The position numbers and the translations under genes are program-made. DNA of 64,000 nt from G965207345 sp965207345 (GTDB lineage: Bacteria; Pseudomonadota; Gammaproteobacteria; PS1; Pseudothioglobaceae), in the NCBI GenBank assembly GCA_965207345.1, contig OZ242280.1:682001-746000 (forward strand). The letters run 5' to 3'. Below, piece by piece: positions 34,555 through 43,047 of the stretch. A model generated the notes under the pieces. It did no database searches. It had not been told where the DNA came from and saw only the letters and a list, made by a program, of their open reading frames with translations. Within the stretch, counting starts at the first letter, position 1, and the number at the start of each line of letters is the position of its first letter.

Positions 34555-35904
34555 ATGAATAAAAATTATGATGTGATTATTATTGGTGCTGGTGTTACAG
34601 GTTCTGCTTTAGCTTATTTACTGGCAAAATATACGCAAATTAGCCGCATCGCAATTTTGGATAAGTATAGTGCTATCGCACAAGTTAATTCGGATTCAAA
34701 ATTAAATTCTCAAACGTTACATTCTGGAGATATTGAAACAAATTATACCTTAGAGAAAGCTAAGCAAGTTTGTAAGGCAGCAAATCTCGTGCGCACCTAT
34801 GCGCGCGGGCAAAATGATGCGGGTGATATTATTTATGCAAGTAGCAAATTGTTACTTGGAGTTGGCGAAGAAGAGAGGGAGAAACTTAAAAAACGCTACG
34901 CTTTATTTAAAGAAAGCTTCCCTTATATGCAGTGGATGGATGTAGAAAAAATCACCCTCTTAGAGCCGAATGTTACTAAAGATAGACGCGAGGTAATCAG
35001 CGCAATGGGGACTGAACAAGATTATTGTGCAGTAGATTTTGGCAATTTAAGTCGTTCTTTTGTAAAAAATGCTACGCGCATTAATCAAAATATTGATGTG
35101 TTATTAGAGCACCATGCTAAGCATATCAAGCGCACAGAGGGTGGCTATCTTTTAAGTGTTGATACAAAAAATGATAATAGAACATTACACGCAAAATTTT
35201 TAGTTTTTTCAGCAGGTGCCTACAGCTTAACCTACGCAAAAAGTGTGGGATATGGCTTAAATTATGGACTACTTTCGGTTGCAGGCAGTTTTTATTTCAG
35301 CAAAGAAGCACTCAAAGGAAAGGTTTATACTATCCAAGATGATAAATTACCATTTGCTGCAGTGCATGGAGATCCTGATGTGAATGTTAAAAATGAAACA
35401 CGCTTCGGTCCGACTGCGCTTATTCTGCCAAAGTTAGAGCGTTATAAATCTAACACTTATCTGGATTATTTTAAAGTGCTTGGTTTTGATAAACATGTGG
35501 TATCAGCACTTACTAAATTACTAAAAGAAAAAAATATTCGTCGTTATATTTTGCGCAACTTTATTTATGAATTACCCTATTTTGGCAGGCATTTATTATT
35601 AAGCGAAGTACAAAAAATTATTCCATCACTCAAGGCATCTGACTTAAGACCCGCTAAAGGTTTTGGCGGACTAAGACCACAAGTTATTAATAAAGATAAA
35701 GAGCAATTAATTTTGGGTGAAGCGCATATTAGCACTGAAGAGGGACTAATTTTTAACATAACGCCTTCGCCCGGAGCATCAACTTGTTTAAATAACGCAC
35801 TCAAAGACGCTCAGCGTATTTGCACTTATTTACATCATCAATTTGCGCTTGAGTATTTTTGCGAAGATTTTAATATAGATAGAGATGAAGCTATTAAAAA
35901 TTAA
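34555..35904 (+). CDS. mqo: Malate:quinone oxidoreductase (FAD-dependent)
   Basis: A 449-residue flavoprotein. The FAD motif VIIIGAGVTGSALAYLLAKY starts it; VNSDSKLNSQTLHSGDIETNY, ISAMGTEQDYCAVDFGNLS, FGPTALILPKLERY and the C-terminal FNITPSPGASTCL match the Mqo family. It oxidises malate to oxaloacetate and feeds electrons to quinone at the membrane, replacing or supplementing NAD-malate dehydrogenase. It is convergent with the cupin gene 15 bases away. Confidence 0.85.
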   Translation: MNKNYDVIIIGAGVTGSALAYLLAKYTQISRIAILDKYSAIAQVNSDSKLNSQTLHSGDIETNYTLEKAKQVCKAANLVRTYARGQNDAGDIIYASSKLLLGVGEEEREKLKKRYALFKESFPYMQWMDVEKITLLEPNVTKDRREVISAMGTEQDYCAVDFGNLSRSFVKNATRINQNIDVLLEHHAKHIKRTEGGYLLSVDTKNDNRTLHAKFLVFSAGAYSLTYAKSVGYGLNYGLLSVAGSFYFSKEALKGKVYTIQDDKLPFAAVHGDPDVNVKNETRFGPTALILPKLERYKSNTYLDYFKVLGFDKHVVSALTKLLKEKNIRRYILRNFIYELPYFGRHLLLSEVQKIIPSLKASDLRPAKGFGGLRPQVINKDKEQLILGEAHISTEEGLIFNITPSPGASTCLNNALKDAQRICTYLHHQFALEYFCEDFNIDRDEAIKN

Positions 35905-35919
35905 GCGATAAATTTTAAA

Positions 35920-36399
35920 TCATTCAAACAAAACTCCTTTAGCAGGATTGTCCGAATAAAAATGCAAACTTAAACTATCACTTTTTGCATAAACGCTGTG
36001 TATTCCATTATCAAAATAACCTAATTTACCTTTTTGATAGACATAATCATCGCTTTTATAGTGCATCACATCACCTAGTTTAAGTGGTGGATGAGAATAA
36101 TTTCTCACTTTTAATATACCGCTAAGTATATAAACAAAAGTTAGATCCGCATGGCCGTGAATGGGTGTTTTCGCACCTTTGCCCCATTTTACAACAGCAA
36201 GCCAATAGGGTTCTTCCATAAAAATATGACGTGCATAAGAAGTTTTATTACACACAAAATCTTTAGATAACAAATTATTCTTGATACTTTTAAGAAAAAC
36301 AGCCGCTTTTAAGTAACATTGTTTGCTCAGCAAATGATAAAGGTGTTTTATTTCAGGTGGTGGTTTTTTGTAGTAATTAATAGGTTTTATTGCGTCCAT
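35920..36399 (-). CDS. Cysteine dioxygenase-like cupin
   Basis: A 159-residue cupin. The first cupin motif, TPIHGHADLTFVYILSGIL, supplies His81 and His83; the second, YFDNGIHSVYAKSDSLSLHFYS, supplies His134, giving the three-His iron site of type I cysteine dioxygenases. WLAVVKWGKGAKTPIHGH is typical of bacterial CDO. Such enzymes oxidise cysteine to cysteine sulfinate, although related thiol dioxygenases use other thiols such as 3-mercaptopropionate. Its start overlaps the end of the PLP decarboxylase gene by 13 bases, so they form one unit. Confidence 0.7.
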   Translation of the reverse strand: MDAIKPINYYKKPPPEIKHLYHLLSKQCYLKAAVFLKSIKNNLLSKDFVCNKTSYARHIFMEEPYWLAVVKWGKGAKTPIHGHADLTFVYILSGILKVRNYSHPPLKLGDVMHYKSDDYVYQKGKLGYFDNGIHSVYAKSDSLSLHFYSDNPAKGVLFE

Positions 36400-37820
36400 A
36401 GTTCGTTGCCAGTTTTACTGATGTTATATAATAAATCATCAATAATTTTTGTGGTTACTTTTGTATTTACAATGAGTAGTCTAAAAATAAATATATCATC
36501 AATAAAAGCGATAGAAAGTAGGCTGAGCTCCCTTTTTTGCAATTCACTTCGTATTTCTTGGTTGAGCGCATTTGCTGCTTGTAAATTCATTTTTGCATCA
36601 GGAAGAAAACGAAAACACACGTTAAAAGAAACGCGCTTCACCACAGAAAATAATTGCGGATGTGCTACAATTTTCTTCTCAGCATAACAAATTAGCTGGT
36701 AATAATGAGAAATGCGTGCACTAAAGCCCTCTTTACCAAAAAATTTCCAATCCAAGAACCATTTTAAGCTGTCAACGCGCCTACCACATTGTAATGAATT
36801 TACGCCTAAATCAAACGATTTATGAAAAATATAGCTTACATTGCCAGCAGTACAAACTCTGCCAAGCAAGTTTTGATAATTGATAAGCAGAAAATTACAC
36901 ATCAACGCACTACCCAACATTTTATGAAAATCTGTTGTGAAAGAATCAAGCTTATGTATATCTTTTAAAAATTTATTTTTTAGTGTGTCATTTACAATGA
37001 CACTACCGCCCCATGCACCATCTCCATGCAACCATAAATTATATTTTTCTTTGATAGGAATTAAATTACTAATATTATCAAAAGCACCACGCACCGTTGT
37101 CCCAAGCGTTACGCCAATAAAAAATGGTTTGCCTCCTCTTGCAATGATACGTTTAATTTCTACCTCTAATACGTTATTATCCATTTGCCCAAGCGTATCA
37201 GTTTTAATTTTAATAAGTTGGTGCGTACCAATTCCAAGCACATTGGCTGCTTTATCAAAAGAATAATGTGCATCAGAGCTCACGAAAGCAAACAGTGGTT
37301 TTTGCCGGAATAATCCTAATTCTTTGCTTTTAGGAATATTTTTATTTCTAGCAAGCATCATTGCAATCATATTTGCATTACTTGAACCAGTCGTCATTAA
37401 TCCTTCGCCTTGATTAAAATCAACAAGTTTTAACATTTCATCAATCATGTATTTTTCTATCAAACTTGCTACAGGTGCTGATTCATAAGTGCAGTTTGAG
37501 GTATTATAGAATGCGGTTATTATCTCGCCTAAAATTGAAGGCAGGTTCGCACCAGACCACATACGATTATTAAAATTAGGATGTGCTGTATTTACTGAGT
37601 AGTGTAAATAATCCTCAATCCAAGTAAATAGACTTTGCCAATCTTCTCTAGGTGTTTTTTTACTTAAATTTAAAGTTTTTGCCAGCGACGATTCTGACAA
37701 ATAATGAGTAAGTTTTTCAGTGCGCTCATCCTTGATAATTGTTTTGATGAGTTTATCTAAAATATCTTTTTGTTCTAAAATAGCGTCTTTTCGCGTAAAA
37801 AAAGCGTTATTATAGCACAA
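36387..37820 (-). CDS. PLP-dependent group II decarboxylase, cysteine-sulfinate/aspartate/glutamate type
   Basis: A 477-residue fold-type I decarboxylase. Pyridoxal-binding features: TTGSSNANMIAMMLAR, His185 in DAHYS, LHGDGAWGG with Asp267, and the Schiff-base Lys300 in DFHKMLGS. NTAHPNFNNRMWSG and SLQCGRRVDSLKWFLDWK resemble animal CSAD/GAD strongly. Substrate is not fixed by sequence; the overlapping cysteine dioxygenase-like gene suggests cysteine sulfinate, giving hypotaurine. Aspartate (beta-alanine) or glutamate are alternatives. Confidence 0.75.
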   Translation of the reverse strand: MCYNNAFFTRKDAILEQKDILDKLIKTIIKDERTEKLTHYLSESSLAKTLNLSKKTPREDWQSLFTWIEDYLHYSVNTAHPNFNNRMWSGANLPSILGEIITAFYNTSNCTYESAPVASLIEKYMIDEMLKLVDFNQGEGLMTTGSSNANMIAMMLARNKNIPKSKELGLFRQKPLFAFVSSDAHYSFDKAANVLGIGTHQLIKIKTDTLGQMDNNVLEVEIKRIIARGGKPFFIGVTLGTTVRGAFDNISNLIPIKEKYNLWLHGDGAWGGSVIVNDTLKNKFLKDIHKLDSFTTDFHKMLGSALMCNFLLINYQNLLGRVCTAGNVSYIFHKSFDLGVNSLQCGRRVDSLKWFLDWKFFGKEGFSARISHYYQLICYAEKKIVAHPQLFSVVKRVSFNVCFRFLPDAKMNLQAANALNQEIRSELQKRELSLLSIAFIDDIFIFRLLIVNTKVTTKIIDDLLYNISKTGNELWTQ

Positions 37821-37926
37821 TTTAAGTGAATTATTGTCTCTACCAATCTAAAAAATATTAACAGTGCAAAATAAAAGCAAGAGAATAGATGTATAAGGTA
37901 AATGAATTTTTAGTAGCAAAAGTGTA

Positions 37927-38163
37927 ATGCAAATTATTTATAAACCAACTGATTTACTACAAGCGCAAATGTTATATTCTATGCTGATAGATGAAGGTAT
38001 TTATGCGCGTATTAATGGCGTGAATCTGCTTGGAGGTATCGGCTTACTCCCTGTTATGGATTTACTCACGCTTTGGGCAAAAGATGACCAAGCAGAACTT
38101 GCTAAGACTCTTATTTATGATTATCTATCCGCTGAAATTGATTGGAGCGGGGAAATAATATAA
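37927..38163 (+). CDS. DUF2007-type small protein
   Basis: A 78-residue protein: QIIYKPTDLLQAQMLYSMLIDEGIYARINGVNLLGGIGLLPVMDLLTLWAKDD.. This matches the DUF2007 pattern, a small ferredoxin-like fold annotated as putative signal-transducing. No enzymatic residue is evident. It lies 32 bases upstream of hemJ on the same strand and may be cotranscribed. Confidence 0.75.
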   Translation: MQIIYKPTDLLQAQMLYSMLIDEGIYARINGVNLLGGIGLLPVMDLLTLWAKDDQAELAKTLIYDYLSAEIDWSGEII

Positions 38164-38201
38164 GCTGGTAAAAAAATTAACAAAATTTAAAGGAGATGGT
38201 G

Positions 38202-38627
38202 GTGCTTTGGATCAAAGCGGTGCATATTATATCAATAATAACTTGGTTTGCGGGCATTTTTTATTTACCTAGATTATTCGTCTATCACGCACAAGCCCGA
38301 GATAAAATTAGTATTACACGTTTTAAAATCATGGAGAAGCGTTTGTATTATACAATTATGATGCCGAGTTTTATCATCAGTACTTTTTTCGGTTTATGGC
38401 TATTATACGATTATGCTTATCATGCTTTTTACCAAGAGTATTGGCTGTGGCTTAAATTATTTTTGGTTTTAATGCTCATTATTTATCACTTTTACTGCGG
38501 TCATTTAATGAGTGTTTTCAAACAGAATGCTAATAAACATAGCGATAAGTTTTACCGCATTTTGAATGAATTACCTGTTTTTATTTTACTCAGTGTAGTT
38601 TTTCTTGTTGTAGTGAAACCTTTTTAA
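38202..38627 (+). CDS. hemJ: Protoporphyrinogen IX oxidase HemJ
   Basis: A four-helix membrane protein that oxidises protoporphyrinogen IX to protoporphyrin IX. I choose the GTG at 38202: it yields the family N-terminus MLWIKAVHIISIITWFAGIFYLPRLFVYHA and leaves six bases after the AGGAG site (38191-38195), whereas the ATG at 38196 abuts that site directly. Conserved His residues sit in AVHIIS and YLPRLFVYHA. Length is then 141 residues. Together with hemE this shows an intact heme route. Confidence 0.85.
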   Translation: MLWIKAVHIISIITWFAGIFYLPRLFVYHAQARDKISITRFKIMEKRLYYTIMMPSFIISTFFGLWLLYDYAYHAFYQEYWLWLKLFLVLMLIIYHFYCGHLMSVFKQNANKHSDKFYRILNELPVFILLSVVFLVVVKPF

Positions 38628-38984
38628 ATTTTTTGATAATTTAGAGATTTTTAGTTAATTTTTCCATTAATATTTTCTTTATATAAAATATTTTCTGCTA
38701 ATGTCTCGTAAATTGGCTTTTTCCCACTATTTATTTTAGAACTTACGGCATACCACTACCGTGTGCTCTTGGTATATAACCTTGTTATATATACAATTAC
38801 CATAAAATCAAGAGGCGTTAAGATAAATGTTATTAGCGATATTTGCTTTTGTATTAGATGGAAGGAATGCTGTGCATAATCGCTTAGCTTGCTAAAAATA
38901 ACAATTGTAAAAATTGTTGTGGTGATTGCTAAAGATAATATTTGCCTCCTTTAAGGAATAAATGCTGTGTTTCTTTGATAACAC
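38628..38984. other. Gene-free interval between hemJ and cysM
   Basis: 357 bases between convergent genes. It holds no ORF with family resemblance and no tRNA-like cloverleaf that I could fold. There are scattered short AT-rich inverted repeats (for example around 38770-38800, TATATAACCTTGTTATATATA). Possibly decayed sequence. Confidence 0.5.
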
Positions 38985-39872
38985 TCACGAAAACACGCCT
39001 GTTGATAAGTAGCGATCACCCCTATCACATGCAATAGTAACAATAGTTGCATGTTCAATTTTTGCAGATAGTTCAAGTGCACAAGCCAGCGCACCGCCCG
39101 AAGAAATGCCCGATAAAATGCCTTCTTTTTGCGCTAACATACGCGTTGTATCTTCTGCTTTTTTTTGACCAACTGCCATTACTTCATCTACTGCTTTTGC
39201 ATCAAAAATTTTAGGTAGATATGCTTTAGCCCAGCGACGGATACCAGGAATTTGCGCGCCCTCTTCTGGCTCAACACCGATAATTTTAATTTTCGGATTT
39301 TTTTTCTTAAAAAAATGTGAGCAGCCCACAATAGTGCCTGTTGTGCCCATAGAACTGACAAAATGCGTAATACTCCCGCCTGTAGCACGCCAAATCTCAG
39401 GCGCGGTATGATTAAAATGCGCCAGCGGATTATCAGTATTTGCAAATTGATTAAGAATTTTACCTACGCCCTCTGCTGACATTTTAAGTGCTAAATCGCG
39501 TGCACCTTCCATACCCTCATTTTTTGTAACAAAAATGAGTTTTGCACCATAAGCACGCATTGCATCAGCACGCTCTTGAGAAAGATTATCAGGCATAATT
39601 AAAACCATCTGATAACCTTTGATGGCGCAAATCATAGCGAGTGCAATACCTGTATTACCGCTTGTTGCTTCAATTAAAGTATCTCCTGGTGAAATCTCAG
39701 CACGTTTTTCTGCCTCACAGATCATCATCAGTGCCGCTCTATCTTTCACACTACCTGCTGGATTATTCCCCTCTAATTTTAACAGCAACGTATTTGTCAG
39801 GTTAGGATTAAGATGCCTTAATGTTATAAGCGGCGTATTGCCTACACAATTTTCAATGCTTAAATAATTCAT
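38985..39872 (-). CDS. cysM: Cysteine synthase B
   Basis: A 295-residue PLP enzyme making cysteine from O-acetylserine and sulfide or thiosulfate. The Lys Schiff base is Lys43 in PAGSVKDRAAL; EATSGNTGIALAMICAIKGY and SSMGTTGTIVG bind substrate and PLP phosphate, and GILSGISSGGAL is the C-terminal PLP pocket. The short length and GNNPAGSVKDR favour CysM over CysK. It could feed cysteine into the nearby dioxygenase/decarboxylase pair. Confidence 0.93.
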   Translation of the reverse strand: MNYLSIENCVGNTPLITLRHLNPNLTNTLLLKLEGNNPAGSVKDRAALMMICEAEKRAEISPGDTLIEATSGNTGIALAMICAIKGYQMVLIMPDNLSQERADAMRAYGAKLIFVTKNEGMEGARDLALKMSAEGVGKILNQFANTDNPLAHFNHTAPEIWRATGGSITHFVSSMGTTGTIVGCSHFFKKKNPKIKIIGVEPEEGAQIPGIRRWAKAYLPKIFDAKAVDEVMAVGQKKAEDTTRMLAQKEGILSGISSGGALACALELSAKIEHATIVTIACDRGDRYLSTGVFS

Positions 39873-40286
39873 AAATACTCCTTCAACTATCTTTTCATTA
39901 TCCCTTAAAATAATCTCTATAATGCGCTGCCCTTTGATGAATTTATAAGTAGCACAATATTTTAATAAAGTAATAGTAGCCTAAGTATGTTAAACATGCG
40001 TTAGAGTTGCCATAAAAGTAGAAAATAAAATATAAGATAAACATGGTTACTAATAACGGATATTTAACACACATTAAAATAGTGAGTAAAAGGTAATTAA
40101 ATATTCATTAAGTAGCAATTAAAAATGTTTTAAAATTAAAACTTGCAAATCAAACTTAAAGCTTTTTCAAATCAAACTGCGATTTACACATTCCTATGGT
40201 CCTTTATTTTCTTATGTTTTGATAATTATCTATATTTAAAGTATATTTAGATTCTTCAGTGATTAAGTTTATTTCAAAAAAATAAC
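39873..40286. other. Gene-free interval between cysM and the DUF4396 gene
   Basis: 414 bases between divergent genes, very AT-rich. I see no ORF, RNA gene or long repeat. It should contain promoters for cysM and the membrane-protein gene, but no clear consensus pair stands out. Confidence 0.5.
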
Positions 40287-40748
40287 GTGAACCAACAACA
40301 TCACCAACACGTAAACAAAAGCGCGATTAACACCAAAAAATTGGCAGTTTCAGCAACCATTCATTGCTTAACTGGTTGCGTCATCGGCGAAATCATTGGC
40401 TTAGTGTGGGGCGTTTCCCTCGGGTGGCATCCGCTACAAACAGCAATTGTTGCTACCATCTTGGCTTTTATCACTGGCTTTGCACTCACACTTTTCCCTA
40501 CTTTCAAGCAAGGACTAAATCTAGGTGAAACTTTGAAAGCGGTATGGTTAGGTGAGACTATCTCTATTGGCGTTATGGAAGTTGTTATGAATATTGTAGA
40601 TTATTTAGTAGGTGGCATGAATGCAAATTCCATATTGGAACCCATATTTTGGATTAGTCTAATCATCGCTGTGGCGGCTGGCTTTATTGCTGGATATCCA
40701 GTCAATTACCTGATGTTAAAAACTAACCTCAAGAAAAAGTGCCATTAA
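40287..40748 (+). CDS. DUF4396 family membrane protein
   Basis: A 153-residue protein with a His-rich start (MNQQHHQHVNK), then four hydrophobic segments. SATIHCLTGCVIGEIIGLVWGVSLGW, FITGFALTLFP, GETISIGVMEVVMNIVDYLVGG and AAGFIAGYPVNYLML match the DUF4396 pattern. GTG start at 40287. Family function is not known; the N-terminal His run and conserved Cys in LTGC might bind metal (inference). Confidence 0.75.
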   Translation: MNQQHHQHVNKSAINTKKLAVSATIHCLTGCVIGEIIGLVWGVSLGWHPLQTAIVATILAFITGFALTLFPTFKQGLNLGETLKAVWLGETISIGVMEVVMNIVDYLVGGMNANSILEPIFWISLIIAVAAGFIAGYPVNYLMLKTNLKKKCH

Positions 40749-40926
40749 AAATAAGTAAAAAACCATCAAAATAGACCAGAAGTCATTTATTTTTACAATC
40801 CTAATAATTACGTAGTCAGTAATCTGACGATATTTATATAAAATAATTTAATTATTTTTTTGGGAATTTTTATTTTAAAATTTTATATTTAATATAAAAA
40901 TTTAATAATAATATGCAATATTTTTC

Positions 40927-40954
40927 TTGACAATTAAAAAAATCATGCTATACT
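40927..40954 (+). promoter_or_regulatory. Near-consensus sigma70-type promoter for the RHH operon
   Basis: TTGACA (40927-40932), a 16-base spacer and TATACT (40949-40954) form a strong promoter. A GAAGG ribosome site (40977-40981) stands seven bases before the ATG at 40989. Confidence 0.75.
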
Positions 40955-40988
40955 GTCTATAGATTGAGTAATAACCGAAGGTAAGACA

Positions 40989-41873
40989 ATGGAAAATGCA
41001 TATCGTAGCATGATGGTTAAAATTTCAGTTCCACTGCTAAAAAAACTTAAATTCCAACTTGATAGTGCTTTTTTAAAAAGAGATCCACTTCTCAACTCCG
41101 TTTTTAAACACGAGGCAAAAGAATTAGCAAAGGATACATTTCGGAATACTGATAAAGCAAAAAAATATTTATCTAAAGTATTTTTTAATATTCAAGATAA
41201 AGACCCTAATACAAAATCAGATTCCATCAACTTATTAGGAGAGGGTGATACTGTATTAAAATCTGTTAATTTATCACTAGAGAAAGATACGATAGAGGCT
41301 ATTGATAAAGCTTGTGCAGCAAGAAATGTCCCTAAAGATGCTTTTGTTAATAGAGTTGTTTATCTATTAACAGCAGATGAAGGAGATTTATTTGATTTTT
41401 TACATTTACATATAGATCCAGATCGCGACTTTGACTATGGCGATTTATGTAGTGGGAACTATCAGGAGGAATTTTATTTCCACGCGTCAAACATCATGGA
41501 TTCAATTACCTACTTTGCGGAAGGAAACCCATTTTGGTGGCTAAGAGGATTGATTGATGTTTTTGCTGGCTCCGGCTCCACCCCTTTTTCTTCACAAGGT
41601 AATATAGAAGACATAGACCTAATAGGACCAGCACAATATCATGGACTAATAGCTAACTCTTGGTCAAATGCTACTATATACAACATGCAGCCAATGTCTG
41701 CCTTCCCTTGTTATCTTACAAATACGAATCTTCAATTATTATCCAGTTTTGAAAAAAAAATTGAGCAAAAAATAGCAGAGGAGAGAGAAAAGCAAAAACA
41801 GCAAAGACAACAAGATATCGCAAAAATAAAAGAGGAATATAGCAAGAATAAAAAAACAGGTAGGGGGAAATAA
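40989..41873 (+). CDS. Tandem ribbon-helix-helix-like protein
   Basis: A 294-residue protein. Two segments look like ribbon-helix-helix DNA-binding units: residues 9-46 (MVKISVPLLKKLKFQLD..KRDPLLNSVFKHEAKEL) and 90-128 (SVNLSLEKDTIEAIDKA..VPKDAFVNRVVYLL). The middle is acidic (DEGDLFDFLHLHIDPDRDFDYGD) and the C-terminus is a charged helix with EEREKQKQQRQQD. No family beyond this is recognised. The stop shares a base with the next ATG (TAATG). It is probably the autoregulator of this operon, perhaps an antitoxin-like partner; that is inference. Confidence 0.6.
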   Translation: MENAYRSMMVKISVPLLKKLKFQLDSAFLKRDPLLNSVFKHEAKELAKDTFRNTDKAKKYLSKVFFNIQDKDPNTKSDSINLLGEGDTVLKSVNLSLEKDTIEAIDKACAARNVPKDAFVNRVVYLLTADEGDLFDFLHLHIDPDRDFDYGDLCSGNYQEEFYFHASNIMDSITYFAEGNPFWWLRGLIDVFAGSGSTPFSSQGNIEDIDLIGPAQYHGLIANSWSNATIYNMQPMSAFPCYLTNTNLQLLSSFEKKIEQKIAEEREKQKQQRQQDIAKIKEEYSKNKKTGRGK

Positions 41874-42142
41874 TGGCTAGTATGACAAAACATGCTGAAA
41901 AACGAGCACAACAACGTTGTATTTCTGATAAGAATATAGCATATTTAGAAAAATTTGGATGCAAGCAATATGATAGCCATGGTGCTATCAAGATATTTTT
42001 CAATAAATATAGCAAAAGAAAAATGCGCTACCAGGGAATTAATCTGCCACAAAATTCAGAGAATATGTATATAGTGAAAGCTTGTGATAGCGGGGAGATT
42101 ATAACTACTGGCTATAGAACCAAAAGAATAAAAAGAGGGTGA
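41873..42142 (+). CDS. DUF4258-like small protein (possible RelE-fold toxin)
   Basis: An 89-residue basic protein. The N-terminal KHAEKRAQQRCISD resembles the DUF4258 start (H-x2-R-x2-QRGI), and the end SGEIITTGYRTKRIKRG is strand-rich and basic. DUF4258 proteins share a small alpha/beta fold with RelE/ParE-like members and often sit in toxin-antitoxin-like pairs. It directly follows a ribbon-helix-helix protein gene, supporting a toxin-like role, but no catalytic residue can be assigned. Confidence 0.5.
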   Translation: MASMTKHAEKRAQQRCISDKNIAYLEKFGCKQYDSHGAIKIFFNKYSKRKMRYQGINLPQNSENMYIVKACDSGEIITTGYRTKRIKRG

Positions 42143-42145
42143 AAA

Positions 42146-42664
42146 ATGAACACACACGATGAACTAGCACAGACTATACAAAAATGTCAAGATTATATAA
42201 AAGAAAAAATGATTGATAATATTATTGATGGTCATTTTGGTAAGAATAAGAATTTGGAAAATCAATATGATAATTTGGGTAATATTTTAGAAAACAATAT
42301 TACCAAAAAAAGCAAAGTTGATGAACCCTTAAAAAATAATAATCTACGCACAAGATCCCCTAAAACGATATTGCGCGTATTAATTTATAATACGCTCATT
42401 AGGGAAAAGAAGGCAGTCATAACATTTGTAAAAACTTTGGAGCGCATTGGTTGTGATAAAGTTTCTACGTTAAAGTTAAGTTGTTGTGGAATGCCTCTTG
42501 TCTCAAAGGATGAACCAGCACAGAATGGTAATTATCCAAACTATAAGCAATTAGGAGATTGGTATGTTATTACACATTCTAGCACCGCAGACAAAAAACA
42601 GATATTAGATGAGGTTAGTCAACGGTTAGGCTTCAATATGAAAGTTGATATTATATCAAATTAA
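42146..42664 (+). CDS. Unknown protein with possible SeqA-like C-terminal fold
   Basis: A 172-residue protein, third in the operon, three bases after the DUF4258-like gene. Residues 1-70 are charged and helical. The C-terminal 100 residues (KTILRVLIYNTLI....FVKTLERIG....LGDWYVITHSSTADKKQILDEV..RLGF) recall the order of SeqA's DNA-binding domain, which ends P-x-W-V-I-T-N-T-N-T-G-R-K. The match is short and from memory; homology is uncertain. Cys-Cys at LSCCGMP is unusual. Confidence 0.4.
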   Translation: MNTHDELAQTIQKCQDYIKEKMIDNIIDGHFGKNKNLENQYDNLGNILENNITKKSKVDEPLKNNNLRTRSPKTILRVLIYNTLIREKKAVITFVKTLERIGCDKVSTLKLSCCGMPLVSKDEPAQNGNYPNYKQLGDWYVITHSSTADKKQILDEVSQRLGFNMKVDIISN

Positions 42665-42711
42665 TATTGTAGTAAATAATTTTAAGAAAAGTAAAAATGG
42701 CGTAAAGTTAA

Positions 42712-43047
42712 CTATTTTCCATAAATCCTGTCTTCAAAATTATCCAGCATATTAAGCTGGTTGAATAACCATATTTTTTCAGATTCACGCATTTTTTGGA
42801 GCGCACTCAAAATTTCACTTGCGTCATCGCCTAAATCAATATCAAGCATATCCAATTCTATATTGGATACAAAAGTGCAGTAAACAGGGCCGCAAAGCTC
42901 GGCTTCAAGAATGCTACTGGTCGCTGCACCGTTAAAGGTTATCCCACGTGTTGCTAATTTTGCGTTGTATTGGTTAGCATGAATGATATTTACTGATATT
43001 AAGCCAAAAGACAAATAAAATATACTTAGCCTAAAAATAAACTTCAT
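42712..43047 (-). CDS. Small exported protein coupled to thrC
   Basis: The ATG at 43047 overlaps the thrC stop (ATGA) and yields a 111-residue protein with a signal peptide (FIFRLSIFYLSFGLISVNIIHA). The mature part contains a Cys pair in LCGPVYC, an acidic LDMLDIDLGDDASEIL and a C-terminal helix. No family is recognised. An earlier in-frame start at 43062 would add five residues and a deeper overlap; the ATGA junction is preferred. Confidence 0.6.
   Translation of the reverse strand: MKFIFRLSIFYLSFGLISVNIIHANQYNAKLATRGITFNGAATSSILEAELCGPVYCTFVSNIELDMLDIDLGDDASEILSALQKMRESEKIWLFNQLNMLDNFEDRIYGK

Noticed and set aside
38628..38984. tRNA or other structured RNA in the hemJ-cysM gap
   Set aside because: No cloverleaf or known RNA signature could be folded; only scattered AT-rich inverted repeats.
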